The notes: generated by a model from the letters alone, not told the origin. 64,000 bases of DNA from Faecalicatena absiana (GCA_017309015.1 JAEDAG010000003.1:1-64000); one strand, 5' to 3'; counted from the first letter of the stretch, positions 8,325 to 17,788 are shown. A program made the numbers and translations.

Positions 8325-8828
8325 TTAAATAATCCCGTAGCCCGTCATCGGCTTGGCTGGGTTGGCGTTGAAGTCATAAGTCTTCAGGATTTCCAGCTCC
8401 GTATTGCCATCGTAGAAGGCCGTAGCCCCTTGGGCCAGCATCAGGTTCATGACCCGCTTCTTTTCCGGCTCTTCCGTAAACGGCAAGAGCATGACCGGCT
8501 TGTGCTGGGCGCGCATAAAGCCAATTTCAAAGGCGCAGCCGTCGTCAATCAAGTCCATGTCGTACAAGAAGACGCCGCAGTTGGCCATCTGGATGCCGGC
8601 CAGATCGTTTTGGTAGGTCTGGCTTTGCCAGAGCAGGCTCCGCTCGTCCCCCAGCTTGACCTGCGGACTTTCGGCCGGATCTACGACCTGCTGGTCAAAT
8701 GGGAAATGCACGTGCTCCACGGTTGGGTTCTGGGCCAGGTATTCTCTGGCCTGCTTGGCGCGTTCTCTTTGCACTTCGTTTAAAAATGAGCAGCCCAAGT
8801 AGATCCGGGCGATTGCTGCTTGTGACAT
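8325..8828 (-). CDS. Nucleoside deoxyribosyltransferase, purine type (PDT)
   Basis: 167 residues. It transfers 2-deoxyribose between purine bases, part of the nucleoside salvage typical of lactobacilli. The N-terminal IYLGCSFLNEVQRERA, the middle TYQNDLAGI and CGVFLYDMD, and the catalytic-Glu region CAFEIGFMRA closely match my memory of Lactobacillus class I PDT rather than the broader NDT (class II). Glu in FEIGFM is the expected nucleophile. Its start lies 21 nt past the stop of the glutamine amidotransferase gene, so the two are probably cotranscribed. Confidence 0.88.
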   Translation of the reverse strand: MSQAAIARIYLGCSFLNEVQRERAKQAREYLAQNPTVEHVHFPFDQQVVDPAESPQVKLGDERSLLWQSQTYQNDLAGIQMANCGVFLYDMDLIDDGCAFEIGFMRAQHKPVMLLPFTEEPEKKRVMNLMLAQGATAFYDGNTELEILKTYDFNANPAKPMTGYGII

Positions 8829-8849
8829 ATTGCTTGTTCCCCCTAAAAA

Positions 8850-9521
8850 TTAGTGTACGCTCAAATAGTCGAGTATCGTGTAGACCGCTTGCCGGTTTTC
8901 CAGCGGCACGGCTTGGCGCATGATCTGCTCTGGCGTCTGCCGCAAATCATTGCCTTCCTTGGCATAGGCCCCGTCGTTGATGGCGATTTCGCGCACATTG
9001 TCCGTCAGGGTCTCCAAGTGAAACTGGAGACCGACCACGTTCCCCATGACCAGGAAGCCCTGGTTGGCGACCAAGTCGCTGGAGTAGAGCAGACTGCTGC
9101 CGGCTGGCAGCTCAAACATGTCCTGGTGCCAGTGAAGAGCCAGCAATTTCTCCGGCAAGCCTGGCAAAGCGTCGCTTTGCCGGTAGACGTTGGCCCAGCC
9201 GACCTCCTTATGAGGAGCCGCGTGAACGCTGGCCCCCAAGGCGGTCGCGATCTGCTGGGCCCCCAGGCAGACGCCCAGGATCGGCACGTGGCTGCCCATG
9301 CAGTCCCTGATCAGCTCGCGCTCAGCTTCCAGCCAGGCATAGCCATCATTCGGGCTCATTGGTCCGCCCAAAACAACCAGCATGTCGGTTTCATCCACCT
9401 TAGGCAAGATGCCGAAGTCGCTTGGGTGGTAGACGTAAACCGCGTGTCCGCGTTCATCTGCCCATTCCTTGACGGCGCCAGGCCCTTCATTTGACGCATG
9501 CTGCAAAATATTGATCCGCAT
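8850..9521 (-). CDS. Class I glutamine amidotransferase-like protein
   Basis: 223 residues. It contains the nucleophile elbow GVCLGAQQIA (Cys about 84) and the His-Glu pair in LQFHLETL (about 166-173), so the Cys-His-Glu triad is complete. It is a free-standing domain and no synthetase partner is adjacent. Similar stand-alone proteins resemble GMP synthase glutaminase domains or gamma-glutamyl hydrolases. It precedes the PDT gene by 21 nt; a role in purine or gamma-glutamyl metabolism is only inferred. Confidence 0.82.
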   Translation of the reverse strand: MRINILQHASNEGPGAVKEWADERGHAVYVYHPSDFGILPKVDETDMLVVLGGPMSPNDGYAWLEAERELIRDCMGSHVPILGVCLGAQQIATALGASVHAAPHKEVGWANVYRQSDALPGLPEKLLALHWHQDMFELPAGSSLLYSSDLVANQGFLVMGNVVGLQFHLETLTDNVREIAINDGAYAKEGNDLRQTPEQIMRQAVPLENRQAVYTILDYLSVH

Positions 9522-9604
9522 ATTCGTTGGTCCTTTCCAGTTTTTTCAAATAATTTTAGCATGATTTTTAATCATTTTCGAAAATTATCGGAAAAATCTG
9601 CCAA

Positions 9605-9665
9605 AAATGGCCTTGGCGCGCAAGGGCCATTTAGTTAGACCAAATGGTCGAAAGCGGATTATAAT
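9605..9665 (+). promoter_or_regulatory. Promoter with overlapping palindromic operator
   Basis: TAGACC (9636-9641), an 18-nt spacer and TATAAT (9660-9665) drive the dehydrogenase gene. The palindrome GACCAAATGGTC (9638-9649) covers the -35, as expected for a repressor of TetR type. Just upstream, AAATGGCCTTG / CAAGGGCCATTT (9605-9632) forms a second inverted repeat. No regulator gene is adjacent. Confidence 0.6.
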
Positions 9666-9730
9666 CTAAATGTAGCGATTTGTGAATTTTAATTGCAGCT
9701 TATCCACAAAGTGAAAGGAAGCAACAGACT

Positions 9731-11116
9731 ATGTCCAAGTACCAATCAGTCAACCCCTATACCAATGAGGTCTTCGCGACCTATGAAAATGCCACGGCCG
9801 ACCAGATCAGCGATTCAATCAACCTGGCCCACGCTCTTTACAAGAAGTGGCGCCACGAGGAGCCAAGCGTCAGAGCCCGGCAGCTGGCTAAGATCGCGGA
9901 AATGCTTGGCGAGAAGAAGGCGGAAATGGCCAAGCTCATGACCCTGGAAATGGGCAAGAAGATCAGCGAATCCGAAGAAGAGGTCGACATCTGCATCGGC
10001 ATCTTGAACTATTACGCTGACAAGGGCCCGGACCTGCTTAAGCCGGAAGAGTACCCGAATCCTTTTGGCCGCGCCTACTGCCTCAAGCAGGCAACTGGGG
10101 TAATCGTTGCCTGTGAGCCGTGGAACTTCCCGCTTTACCAGGTAATCCGCGTCTTCGCGCCCAACTACCTGGTCGGCAACCCAATTATCCTGAAGCATGC
10201 CCACAACGTGCCTTCAAGCGCCAACCTGATTGCCAAATTGGTCAAGCGCAGCGGGGCCCCGGAAGGCTGCCTGCTGAACCTGTTTTTGTCATATGAGCAA
10301 TTGGACCAGATCATTGCTGACCCAAGAATCGCGGGCGTGGCCCTGACCGGCTCAGAACGCGGCGGGATCTCCGTGGCCGAAAATGCCGGCAAGCACTTGA
10401 AGAAGTCCACCATGGAACTGGGCGGCAACGACGCCTTCATCGTCTTGGATGACGCTGATCCAGCCGTCTTGAAGAAGGCCTTGAGCGACGCCAGAACCTA
10501 CAACAACGGCCAGGTCTGCACCTCCTCCAAGCGGATGATCGTCGTGGAGTCCCGCTACCAGGAAGTGCTGGACGATATGAAGGAGATCTATGAAGGCTTG
10601 AAGTGGGGCGACCCGCTGGACCGGACCACCACCCTGCCGCCTTTGAACTCAGAAGGCACCAAGCGTAAATTGTCCAAGGCAGTCAAAGATGCCGTCGCTG
10701 GCGGGGCCAAGGTCTACTACCAGTACCCAGAGATCGATTCCAAAGGGGCCTTCTTCAGTCCGGTAATTTTAACGGACATCGCCAAGGACAACCCGATTTT
10801 TGACCAAGAGCTCTTTGGCCCGGTCTGCGAGGTCTTCAAGGTCAAGGATGAAGACGAAGCCATTGCCTTAGCCAACGACTCCAGCTACGGCTTGGGCTCA
10901 TCCGTCATCTCCAGCGACGTGGCCCACGCGCAAGCCGTCGCGGCCAGAATCGAAACCGGGATGACCGTGATCAACGGCCGCTGGATCACTGACGCAGCCC
11001 TGCCCTTCGGCGGGGTCAAGAAGTCAGGCTACGGGCGCGAATTAAGCCCGCTGGGCCTCTATGCTTTCGTCAATGAGCACCTCGTGGTCGACTTCAGCCA
11101 ACAGAACCAACAGTAA
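9731..11116 (+). CDS. NAD(P)-dependent aldehyde dehydrogenase (succinate-semialdehyde type)
   Basis: 461 residues, typical length. It oxidises an aldehyde to its acid. The general-base Glu is in [10 protein letters not shown] (about 220-229) and the catalytic Cys in [11 protein letters not shown] (about 258-268). The Rossmann-fold segment [12 protein letters not shown] matches the succinate-semialdehyde/NADP glyceraldehyde group. Substrate is not decided by sequence. It stands alone, with its own promoter covered by a palindromic operator, and ends in a strong bidirectional terminator, so it looks like an inducible single-gene unit. Confidence 0.88.
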   Translation: MSKYQSVNPYTNEVFATYENATADQISDSINLAHALYKKWRHEEPSVRARQLAKIAEMLGEKKAEMAKLMTLEMGKKISESEEEVDICIGILNYYADKGPDLLKPEEYPNPFGRAYCLKQATGVIVACEPWNFPLYQVIRVFAPNYLVGNPIILKHAHNVPSSANLIAKLVKRSGAPEGCLLNLFLSYEQLDQIIADPRIAGVALTGSERGGISVAENAGKHLKKSTMELGGNDAFIVLDDADPAVLKKALSDARTYNNGQVCTSSKRMIVVESRYQEVLDDMKEIYEGLKWGDPLDRTTTLPPLNSEGTKRKLSKAVKDAVAGGAKVYYQYPEIDSKGAFFSPVILTDIAKDNPIFDQELFGPVCEVFKVKDEDEAIALANDSSYGLGSSVISSDVAHAQAVAARIETGMTVINGRWITDAALPFGGVKKSGYGRELSPLGLYAFVNEHLVVDFSQQNQQ

Positions 11117-11140
11117 TTGCCAGTTAAATTTATCCACTAG

Positions 11141-11173
11141 AAAAGCCGGACTTGAAATTCAAGTCCGGCTTTT
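11141..11173. terminator. Bidirectional intrinsic terminator
   Basis: AAAAGCCGGACTTG / CAAGTCCGGCTTTT stem with an AAATT loop between two convergent genes. Confidence 0.92.
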
Positions 11174-11200
11174 CTTGTGCACAAAATGTTGATAATTTGC

Positions 11201-12403
11201 TTATTCTTCGGGTTCTTGGTCCTTCTTTTCTGCTTGCTCCTGCTTTTTAGCCCGCTGCTTTTGGGCCAGAGGCTCAAACATACTGTAACCTGTCAGGCCA
11301 GTTGTGAGCAGGGAGTCAAAGATCAGCAGCCAAGCGGAGGCATTCAAGGCAACCGCGTAGCTGTGCAGGCCGCTGAAGACCGAGTAGATGAACTGGGTAT
11401 TGACCACCCGCCCGGCTGGCAGGTGGTAGGTCACGTAGATGACCAGGACCGTTTCCAGCAAGGACAGGAAGAAGGCCTTGACCCGGCTGCCCTTGGTATT
11501 TTGGACGATGGCCAGCAAGGTAAAGATTGGCAGGATGATCCAAGCGGCCAGGACCGCGTAGATGATTGCTGCCGGCACGTATTGCCCGCTCTGCATCAGG
11601 GCATTCCCCGTCTCAAAAAAGACGCTGGCAATGGTCATGCGGCTGCCGCTGCCGGCCGTGAAGCCGTAGCCGGCAAACAGCAAGATCAAGGCAATGGCCG
11701 CCGTCATCACCGCGGCGATCTGAACCCAGCCAAAGTCGTGCTTGCGGGCCTTTTTGGCCGGCTTGAGCTTAGTCTTGTGCTGCTCAACCTTAACGTGAAC
11801 CTTGGGATGCTTGCTGGCAAAATGCTGCTTCTTCTCTTCCAGCTCGCTTTCCCGGTCGTCAAAGGAATCAAAGACCTTGCTGGTAGTCTGCTTGAATTCA
11901 TCAGTCAGGTTCTTGTCGGCCTCGTATTGGCTGACTTCCTTGTTCCGGCAGACCCACCAGAGGGCGATCATGGAAACGGCAAAAGCCGTCCAGCCGATCT
12001 CCCGGTTGAAGCTCATGATGACCAGCAAGGCTACGCCAACGCAGAAGGCAATGGTCGTGTTCTCCCGCATCCACTGGAACATGCGCTCGGCCGTCGCGTT
12101 GACCGCGCTCTTGGACTTTTCCGCCCGTTCTTGGGACTGGTAGGACCGCCGGGTCAGTTCCCTTTTGGGAGGCTCAGTTGGCTCGGCCGGCTCAGCCGGC
12201 TTTGCCTCCTCGTCGTCCAGCCAGGATGACTGCGGCGCCGCTTGCTTTATTTCTTGCGTCTCTTGCAGCGAATCATTGCTTGCAGCTTCTGGTTCTTCGC
12301 CAGTAAAGTAGTCGCGCCGGTACTTGGCCAGGTTGAAGCCGCAAGTGCGGCAGTAGGCGTCTTGGTCAGTCACTGGCTGGCTGCAATTTGGACACTTGTT
12401 CAT
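11201..12403 (-). CDS. Zinc-ribbon membrane protein
   Basis: 400 residues. It starts with a zinc ribbon, CPNCSQPVTDQDAYCRTCG (two CxxC pairs, residues about 4-22), then an acidic linker. A first pair of membrane segments lies at about 115-160 and a second group of about four at about 228-380, separated by a Lys/Glu-rich stretch (about 180-220). The ribbon should lie in the cytoplasm. Such zinc_ribbon_2 membrane proteins are common in lactobacilli and have no settled function. Monocistronic. Confidence 0.78.
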   Translation of the reverse strand: MNKCPNCSQPVTDQDAYCRTCGFNLAKYRRDYFTGEEPEAASNDSLQETQEIKQAAPQSSWLDDEEAKPAEPAEPTEPPKRELTRRSYQSQERAEKSKSAVNATAERMFQWMRENTTIAFCVGVALLVIMSFNREIGWTAFAVSMIALWWVCRNKEVSQYEADKNLTDEFKQTTSKVFDSFDDRESELEEKKQHFASKHPKVHVKVEQHKTKLKPAKKARKHDFGWVQIAAVMTAAIALILLFAGYGFTAGSGSRMTIASVFFETGNALMQSGQYVPAAIIYAVLAAWIILPIFTLLAIVQNTKGSRVKAFFLSLLETVLVIYVTYHLPAGRVVNTQFIYSVFSGLHSYAVALNASAWLLIFDSLLTTGLTGYSMFEPLAQKQRAKKQEQAEKKDQEPEE

Positions 12404-12478
12404 GCGAATCCCTTCTTCCCGTTCTCTTCAGGTGTCCTTATATTATATCATAGCCATTTTTTGCCAAAAAACATAATA

Positions 12479-12510
12479 AAAGAGGACCCACGGTCAGGTG
12501 AGTCCTCTTT
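12479..12510 (-). terminator. Terminator of the MMPL/TetR operon
   Basis: AAGAGGACTCACC / GGGTCCTCTT stem on the minus strand followed by TTTTATT, 25 nt past the stop of the 1518-residue gene. Confidence 0.85.
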
Positions 12511-12534
12511 GCGCTGTTAACGCATTTTTTCAAT

Positions 12535-15500
12535 TTAATTGTTCTTGCCGAACTTGAAGCTGTGCTTGCCAGCTCTTCTCTTGAACAAAGTGAACCCTTC
12601 GTAGGTCAGCTTAGTTGAAGCAGACAAGTTGATTGGCATCAGGAAGACCAGAATCAGCAGGCCGATGATGACGCCGATCGCAACTTCGATCAAGGTTGGC
12701 ACGCCTGATGGAATCAAAGCGGCGAAGGTACCACCCAAGATGACGGCAGCGGAGATGACAACCGTACCGATGACGGTACATGCTTCCAGGATCCGCTCGC
12801 TAGGCAAGCGCGATGCATCCCCATCGCGGTAGCGCATCATCACGAAGATGCTGTAGTCAACGCCCAGGGCAATCAGCATGATGAAGGTAAAGAATGGAAC
12901 ATTCCAAGCCATCATGTCTCTGTGCATGATTGAGGTAACGAACCAGCGGGTGATTGACAGTGAGCAGAAGTATGCCAGAACCAAAGTCCCCAAAATGTAG
13001 ACTGGCTGCAGCAGACTGTGCGTTACGAAGATCAAAGCGATGCCGATCCCGACCAGCATGATCGCAACCGTTCTCGCGAAGTCCTGACTGGCCGTGTTCT
13101 TGGTGTCTTCAATGATTGAGCTTTGACCGCCCATGGCCACCTTGGCCTTGCCCAGGTCGGTCCCCTTCAGGGACTTGCGGGCCATCGCGCTAAGTTCTTG
13201 TGAGTGCTCAGCAGCACTTTCGGAACTTGGGTTGCTGTCCAGGATGATGATGATCATCGCGCTCTTCTTATCTGGGCTGAGCAGGACGCTCATGGACTTC
13301 TTGAAGTCCTTGTTGTGCTTCAAGACGTAGCTTGGCACGTAGAAGGTGTCTGAAGCTGGTGAAGTTCTCAAGCCGTTCAGGTATGAGCCAGCTGAAACCA
13401 GACCGTTGTTGACGGCAGTCAAGCCGTTGGTGATCTGCGGCGTCTTTTCGGCCAGTTGGCCGGCACCATCTGCCAGTTGCTGGGTACCGTTGTTCAGCTT
13501 GTCAGCACCGGCAGACAATTGGCTGGCACCAGAAGTGCCCTGGCTTAAGCCTTTCTTCAATTGACCAGCGCCGCTTTGCAATTGGCTGGCACCGTTAGCC
13601 AAACGACCAGCACCGTTGGCCAGTTGGCCGGCGCCGCTGACGCCAGCGCTAAGGCCGCTGGCCAGCGCGCTGGCACCAGCATTCAAAGTACCAGCGCCGC
13701 TGTTCAGCTTGCTTGCACCGCTGTTGACCTTGTCGGCACCACTAGCCACAGCAGCCGCGCCGCTGTTGACCTTGCCAGCGCCGCTGACCAAAGTGCCCGT
13801 GCCAGTGTAAAGACTGGCGGCACCGTTGTTCAGCTGGCCAGCGCCAGTGTAAAGGCTGGCGGCACCGCTGTTTACCTTGCCAGCACCCGCGTACAGGCTG
13901 GCAGCGCCAGTGTTCAACTGACCCGCGCCAGCGTAAAGCTTGGCGGCACCAGTATTCAGCTGACCGGCCCCATCATAGAGGCTGGCAACGCCAGTGTTGG
14001 CTTGGCCAACGCCGCTGTAGAGGCTGGCGGCACCGCTGTTGACCTTGCTGATCCCATCGTAAAGGGAAGCAGCCCCAGTGTTCAGCTTATTCGCGCCTTG
14101 TGAAAGGGCCAGGGCACCAGCCATCCCCTTGCTCAAGCCGCTGTAAAGTGAGTTTGAGCCGGTGTAGAGTTGGTGGGCGCCAGTTGCCAGGGCGTCAACC
14201 GCATTCTGCATCTGGCTGATCTTGCCCAGGCCAGACTTCAGTTTGTAAATCCCTGCGCTTGCTTGACTGTTCAAAGTGCTTGAACCATTAGCCAGCTGAG
14301 CAACGGTTGCCTGCAATTGCTGAACTTCAGTACTCAAGTCAGCTGTTGAGCCAATATTGCTCAAGCCGCCGGCTGCTGATTTAATGCCTGACGCGGCATT
14401 GACCATGTTAGCAGCCGCAGAACCGGCAGCGCCCAAGCCGCGGTTTGCAGCACCTAAACCACCGTAAGTAGAAGACAAGTCACCCTTAAGTGAGTTAAGT
14501 TTATTTAGCAGTTCTTTCTTCAAAGCTTCGTCTGAAACCTTGCTGATTGAGCCTTCCAGACTGCCAGCTGCAGTACTTGCAGCACCTAAGCCGCGGCCAG
14601 CACTCGTCAAGCCAGTCTTAACATCAGTCAAGCCCTTCTGCAGAGAGCCAACTTGCCCTTGCAGGCTTTGCAAGCCGCCGACTAAGCTGGTGATCTTTGA
14701 AGAATCGATATTTGGCACGCTGATTTGGCTGACCTTGCCGTTCAACTGCTGCAAACCGTTATTCAGTTCAGTCAAGCCCTGGGACAGCTGATCAAGCTGA
14801 TCAGCGTTCAATGAGCTGGCGTTTTCTGACAGCTGGCTCTTCAGCTGGTCAAGGCCGTTGACCAGGGTGTTCATGTTGGCCGTCAGGTCCTTGGCCCCGT
14901 TGGTCAAAGTCTGGGTGCCCGTGTAAAGGCTGCTTGCGCCAGTTGCCAAAGAGTCAGTCCCATCCTTCAGGCTGGAGCCGCCAGTTACCAGCTGGGCAGT
15001 GCCGTCTTTCAAGCTGCCAGCACCAGTGTACAGACTGCCAATGCCAGTCTTCAAAGTGCCAGCGCCAGTGTACAGGGTGCCGATGCCGTCCTTCAAAGTG
15101 CCAGCACCAGTGTAAGCCGTGCTGATTCCATCCTTCAAAGTGCCAGCGCCAGTGTAAAGGCTGGCTGTACCATTCTTCAAAGTGCCAGCGCCAGCATACA
15201 GGCTGGCGGTACCGTTCTTCAAAGTGCCGGCACCGTTTTGCAGGGTCTTGGCCCCCGTTGCCAGAGAACTGGTCCCGTTGGCCAGGGTCTTTGAGCCACT
15301 GGCCAAAGTGCCAGTCCCGTTGGCCAAGGTTTGGGTCCCGTTCTTCAAAGAACTGGTCCCGCTAGCCAGCTGGTTGGCCCCGCTGGACAGCTTCTTGGTG
15401 CCGCTGTACAGGGTGTTGGCCCCGACCGCCAGGGTCTGTGACCCGTTGTAAAGGCTGCCGGCTCCGTCGTAAAGGGCAATTGAGCCGTTGTACAGCTTAA

Positions 15501-17091
15501 CCGTCCCGACGTACAGGTCCTTGGCCCCATCGCTCAAGGTGCCAGTCCCTTCGTGCAGGGCATCAGCCCCGCTGGACAGCTTCTTGGCCCCGTTAGTGAC
15601 CTTTTCGCTGCCCTTGGTCAGCTTGGTGACCCCGTTTTCCAGCTTCTTGGTCCCGTCGGTGACCGTCTTCAGCTGCTTCTTCACGTAGAGCAGCTTGATC
15701 TTTTGGTTGTATGGCTCAGTAACTGAAATGACCTTGTCGACCCCTTCTGACTTGCGCAGCTTGCGGGTCAATTCGTCAATCAGCTTCAAGTCCTTTTCAT
15801 TGTCGAGCTTGTGCTTGCTTTCAATGTACAGGTATGATGGCATCGCCATCCCCTTTGAAAAGTGCTTCTCGACGATGTTCAGCCCCTTCTTTGAAGGAAC
15901 TGAGTCAGCTACTTCCGCTGAGTTGTCGTAGTTCAGCACGTTTGAGTAAGTCAAAAATGCCGGCGCGACGACAACGGCTACGGCGGCCAGGAAGGTGACC
16001 GGCCGCTTCAAGGTCTGGGCAGAAATCCCGTGCCATAACTTGCTTGGGTTTTCCGCGTCAAACTTCTTGCTTGGCCAGAACATGTTCCGGCCCAAAGTCA
16101 TCATAAAGAATGGGTTCAAGGTCAGCAAAACGATCAGCAGGACCAAGACGCCCACGGCCACGCCAGAGGCTGACCGGTAAACGGAGAACTTGGCCAAGCC
16201 CAAGGCACTGAAGCCGATCAAGATGGAGGAGCCAGAGTAAAGGATAGTCCGCCCAGCCTTCTTGATGGAGTCCTTGGTAGCCGCGGCCACTTCCATGCCG
16301 CCTCCTAAGTCCTCTTTAAAGTGGTTATAGAGCAGGATGTTGTAGTCGGTCCCGATCCCGAACAAGACGATGACCATGAAGACCTGCGTAAAGTTTGAGA
16401 ATGGGAAGTTGGCCTGGTTGACCAAGTTGGTGACGATTGAGAAGGCAACCATGAAGGAAACCCCAACCGTCAGCAGGGAGACCAATGGGACGACTGGTGA
16501 TCTGAAGACCAGCACCAGAACGATGAAAATGAACACGACCGTGATCAATTCCGTCTTCTTGATCCCTTCCTGAATCGAACTGGTAAAGTCATTGCTAAGG
16601 ACGTCGGCACCGGTGACATAAGTGTCCACGCCGTTAGTCTTAGTGGCTTTATTGATCTCATCATAGATCTGAGAGATGGTCCCATGCTTCTTAGTGATGT
16701 TCATCTGCATTACCCAAGTCGTGCCGTCCTTGGACTTCAGCATCTTCTTGGTCGCGATGTTCTGTTGCGGGGCCAGGTAGTCCTTGATCCCATACTTCTT
16801 CTTGTTGCTGGTGACACGATCGATCGACGCTTGGATGTTGTCCTTGTCGTTCTCGGTCAATTTGCCAGTCTTCTTATTGAAAACTACAGCAACCTCATAG
16901 GTATTCTTCTTCTTGCTGCCCCAGTTGTTTTGAATCAGCTTGGCCGCTTCGCTTTCCACGCTGCTTGGCAAAGTGATGTCACTGTGTGCCCGCGTCAAGG
17001 CGTCAACGTTTGGCAAAGCGAACAAAGAAATTCCCAGAATGAGGATCCAGGCGATCAGGGCGCCTAGATGATTCTTGAATAGCTTCTTCAA
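12535..17091 (-). CDS. MMPL-type RND transporter with giant heptad-repeat ectodomain
   Basis: 1518 residues. One N-terminal membrane segment (about 8-26) precedes an extracellular region. A first MMPL block of membrane helices follows (about 180-380; it includes LFGIGTDYNILLYNHF). A second block lies near the C-terminus (about 1335-1490; MLIALGVDYSIFVMMRYRDG). The repeated GxDYxxL/F motif in both blocks is the proton-relay signature of MMPL proteins such as Bacillus YdgH. Between the blocks sits a very long region built from two heptad arrays (about 480-735 and 970-1220) around a coiled-coil centre. It is cotranscribed with a TetR gene 14 nt upstream. Export of a lipid or amphiphile is inferred; the substrate is unknown. 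Confidence 0.88.
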   Translation of the reverse strand: MKKLFKNHLGALIAWILILGISLFALPNVDALTRAHSDITLPSSVESEAAKLIQNNWGSKKKNTYEVAVVFNKKTGKLTENDKDNIQASIDRVTSNKKKYGIKDYLAPQQNIATKKMLKSKDGTTWVMQMNITKKHGTISQIYDEINKATKTNGVDTYVTGADVLSNDFTSSIQEGIKKTELITVVFIFIVLVLVFRSPVVPLVSLLTVGVSFMVAFSIVTNLVNQANFPFSNFTQVFMVIVLFGIGTDYNILLYNHFKEDLGGGMEVAAATKDSIKKAGRTILYSGSSILIGFSALGLAKFSVYRSASGVAVGVLVLLIVLLTLNPFFMMTLGRNMFWPSKKFDAENPSKLWHGISAQTLKRPVTFLAAVAVVVAPAFLTYSNVLNYDNSAEVADSVPSKKGLNIVEKHFSKGMAMPSYLYIESKHKLDNEKDLKLIDELTRKLRKSEGVDKVISVTEPYNQKIKLLYVKKQLKTVTDGTKKLENGVTKLTKGSEKVTNGAKKLSSGADALHEGTGTLSDGAKDLYVGTVKLYNGSIALYDGAGSLYNGSQTLAVGANTLYSGTKKLSSGANQLASGTSSLKNGTQTLANGTGTLASGSKTLANGTSSLATGAKTLQNGAGTLKNGTASLYAGAGTLKNGTASLYTGAGTLKDGISTAYTGAGTLKDGIGTLYTGAGTLKTGIGSLYTGAGSLKDGTAQLVTGGSSLKDGTDSLATGASSLYTGTQTLTNGAKDLTANMNTLVNGLDQLKSQLSENASSLNADQLDQLSQGLTELNNGLQQLNGKVSQISVPNIDSSKITSLVGGLQSLQGQVGSLQKGLTDVKTGLTSAGRGLGAASTAAGSLEGSISKVSDEALKKELLNKLNSLKGDLSSTYGGLGAANRGLGAAGSAAANMVNAASGIKSAAGGLSNIGSTADLSTEVQQLQATVAQLANGSSTLNSQASAGIYKLKSGLGKISQMQNAVDALATGAHQLYTGSNSLYSGLSKGMAGALALSQGANKLNTGAASLYDGISKVNSGAASLYSGVGQANTGVASLYDGAGQLNTGAAKLYAGAGQLNTGAASLYAGAGKVNSGAASLYTGAGQLNNGAASLYTGTGTLVSGAGKVNSGAAAVASGADKVNSGASKLNSGAGTLNAGASALASGLSAGVSGAGQLANGAGRLANGASQLQSGAGQLKKGLSQGTSGASQLSAGADKLNNGTQQLADGAGQLAEKTPQITNGLTAVNNGLVSAGSYLNGLRTSPASDTFYVPSYVLKHNKDFKKSMSVLLSPDKKSAMIIIILDSNPSSESAAEHSQELSAMARKSLKGTDLGKAKVAMGGQSSIIEDTKNTASQDFARTVAIMLVGIGIALIFVTHSLLQPVYILGTLVLAYFCSLSITRWFVTSIMHRDMMAWNVPFFTFIMLIALGVDYSIFVMMRYRDGDASRLPSERILEACTVIGTVVISAAVILGGTFAALIPSGVPTLIEVAIGVIIGLLILVFLMPINLSASTKLTYEGFTLFKRRAGKHSFKFGKNN
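13440..15640 (-). repeat. Coding heptad arrays in the MMPL ectodomain
   Basis: The protein repeats a seven-residue unit of the form SLYxGAG / TLKxGTA, Gly and Leu recurring every seven residues, for over 60 units in two blocks interrupted at about 14180-14870. In DNA this appears as 21- and 42-bp imperfect tandem repeats with mixed synonymous codons. Recombination between units could change length between strains. Confidence 0.9.
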
Positions 17092-17105
17092 CTTACTTTT
17101 CCTTT

Positions 17106-17696
17106 CTAGTTGCTAACACTGGTCGGTAATTGACTTTCCGTGCTTGGATTGACAAGTCGCAAAATCATGTCGTGATAGTTCCGGTCTGCTTCTTCTGGCG
17201 TCTCCGCGTCCTTGGACATCCGGTCCAGAAAGACGTAGCCCAGTACCGCGCCCACCAAGGCGTGCTGAGAAGCAATGTGCTCCGTTCTCAGGTGCAGCTT
17301 GTCACCTAGTTCCAATATGCTCATAACCTCCTGCACGATGGCTGAATCATCAGGAAATTCATTCAGATGATACAGGAGCACCGACAGGGCCTGGTCATGC
17401 CGCAGCCAGTCGCGGACGATGTCCGCGAACTTGAGCAGGGCATCCTGACCGGACAGGCCGATCAGCTGGTCAACCAGGGCTTGGTAGAGCAGACGGATTC
17501 TGCTAGCCGCGACTAAAGAAAGCAGCTGAGCCCGGTTCTTCACGTAGTGATAAAGCGATTGGCTTCGCACCCCAAGGGCCTTGGCCAGATTTGGCATCGT
17601 GGTTTCAGGCAGTCCCTGGTTTTCAATCAACTCAGTCGCCGCTGCGATCACCTTGTCTAAATCCAAAGTTCTCTTTTGAGTCATAATTGCTACCAC
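17106..17696 (-). CDS. TetR-family repressor
   Basis: About 196 residues. The N-terminal helix-turn-helix (MPNLAKALGVRSQSLYHYVKN, about 34-54) is typical of TetR proteins, and the rest is a helical ligand domain. GTG 17696 has AGGA just upstream; an ATG four codons later (17684) is an alternative start with a poorer site. It is the first gene of an operon with the MMPL transporter. A perfect 10-bp-arm palindrome at 17742-17764 touches the promoter, so autorepression with transporter induction is likely. Confidence 0.88.
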   Translation of the reverse strand: MVAIMTQKRTLDLDKVIAAATELIENQGLPETTMPNLAKALGVRSQSLYHYVKNRAQLLSLVAASRIRLLYQALVDQLIGLSGQDALLKFADIVRDWLRHDQALSVLLYHLNEFPDDSAIVQEVMSILELGDKLHLRTEHIASQHALVGAVLGYVFLDRMSKDAETPEEADRNYHDMILRLVNPSTESQLPTSVSN

Positions 17697-17741
17697 TTTT
17701 TCCTTTCAACTACCAAATTATATAACTACGCAATGAAGATT

Positions 17742-17764
17742 ACAATCTACAATTTGTAGATTGT
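17742..17764. promoter_or_regulatory. TetR operator
   Basis: Arms ACAATCTACA and TGTAGATTGT around a 3-bp centre form a perfect inverted repeat. On the minus strand its right end merges with the -35 TTGTAA, 17 nt before TATAAT of the tetR promoter. It is also about 25 bp before the divergent promoter at 17789, so it may control both. Confidence 0.8.
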
Positions 17765-17788
17765 TCTTGAAAATTTCGCAATTCTCTC

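Noticed and set aside
11177-12229. Long open frame on the plus strand opposite the zinc-ribbon gene
   Set aside because: The minus strand carries a clear zinc ribbon and membrane helices. The plus frame runs through a terminator at its start and has no ribosome site.
13440-15640. Regular repeats that could suggest a CRISPR array
   Set aside because: They are imperfect, in phase with codons (21 and 42 bp) and encode heptads. There are no unique spacers of even length.
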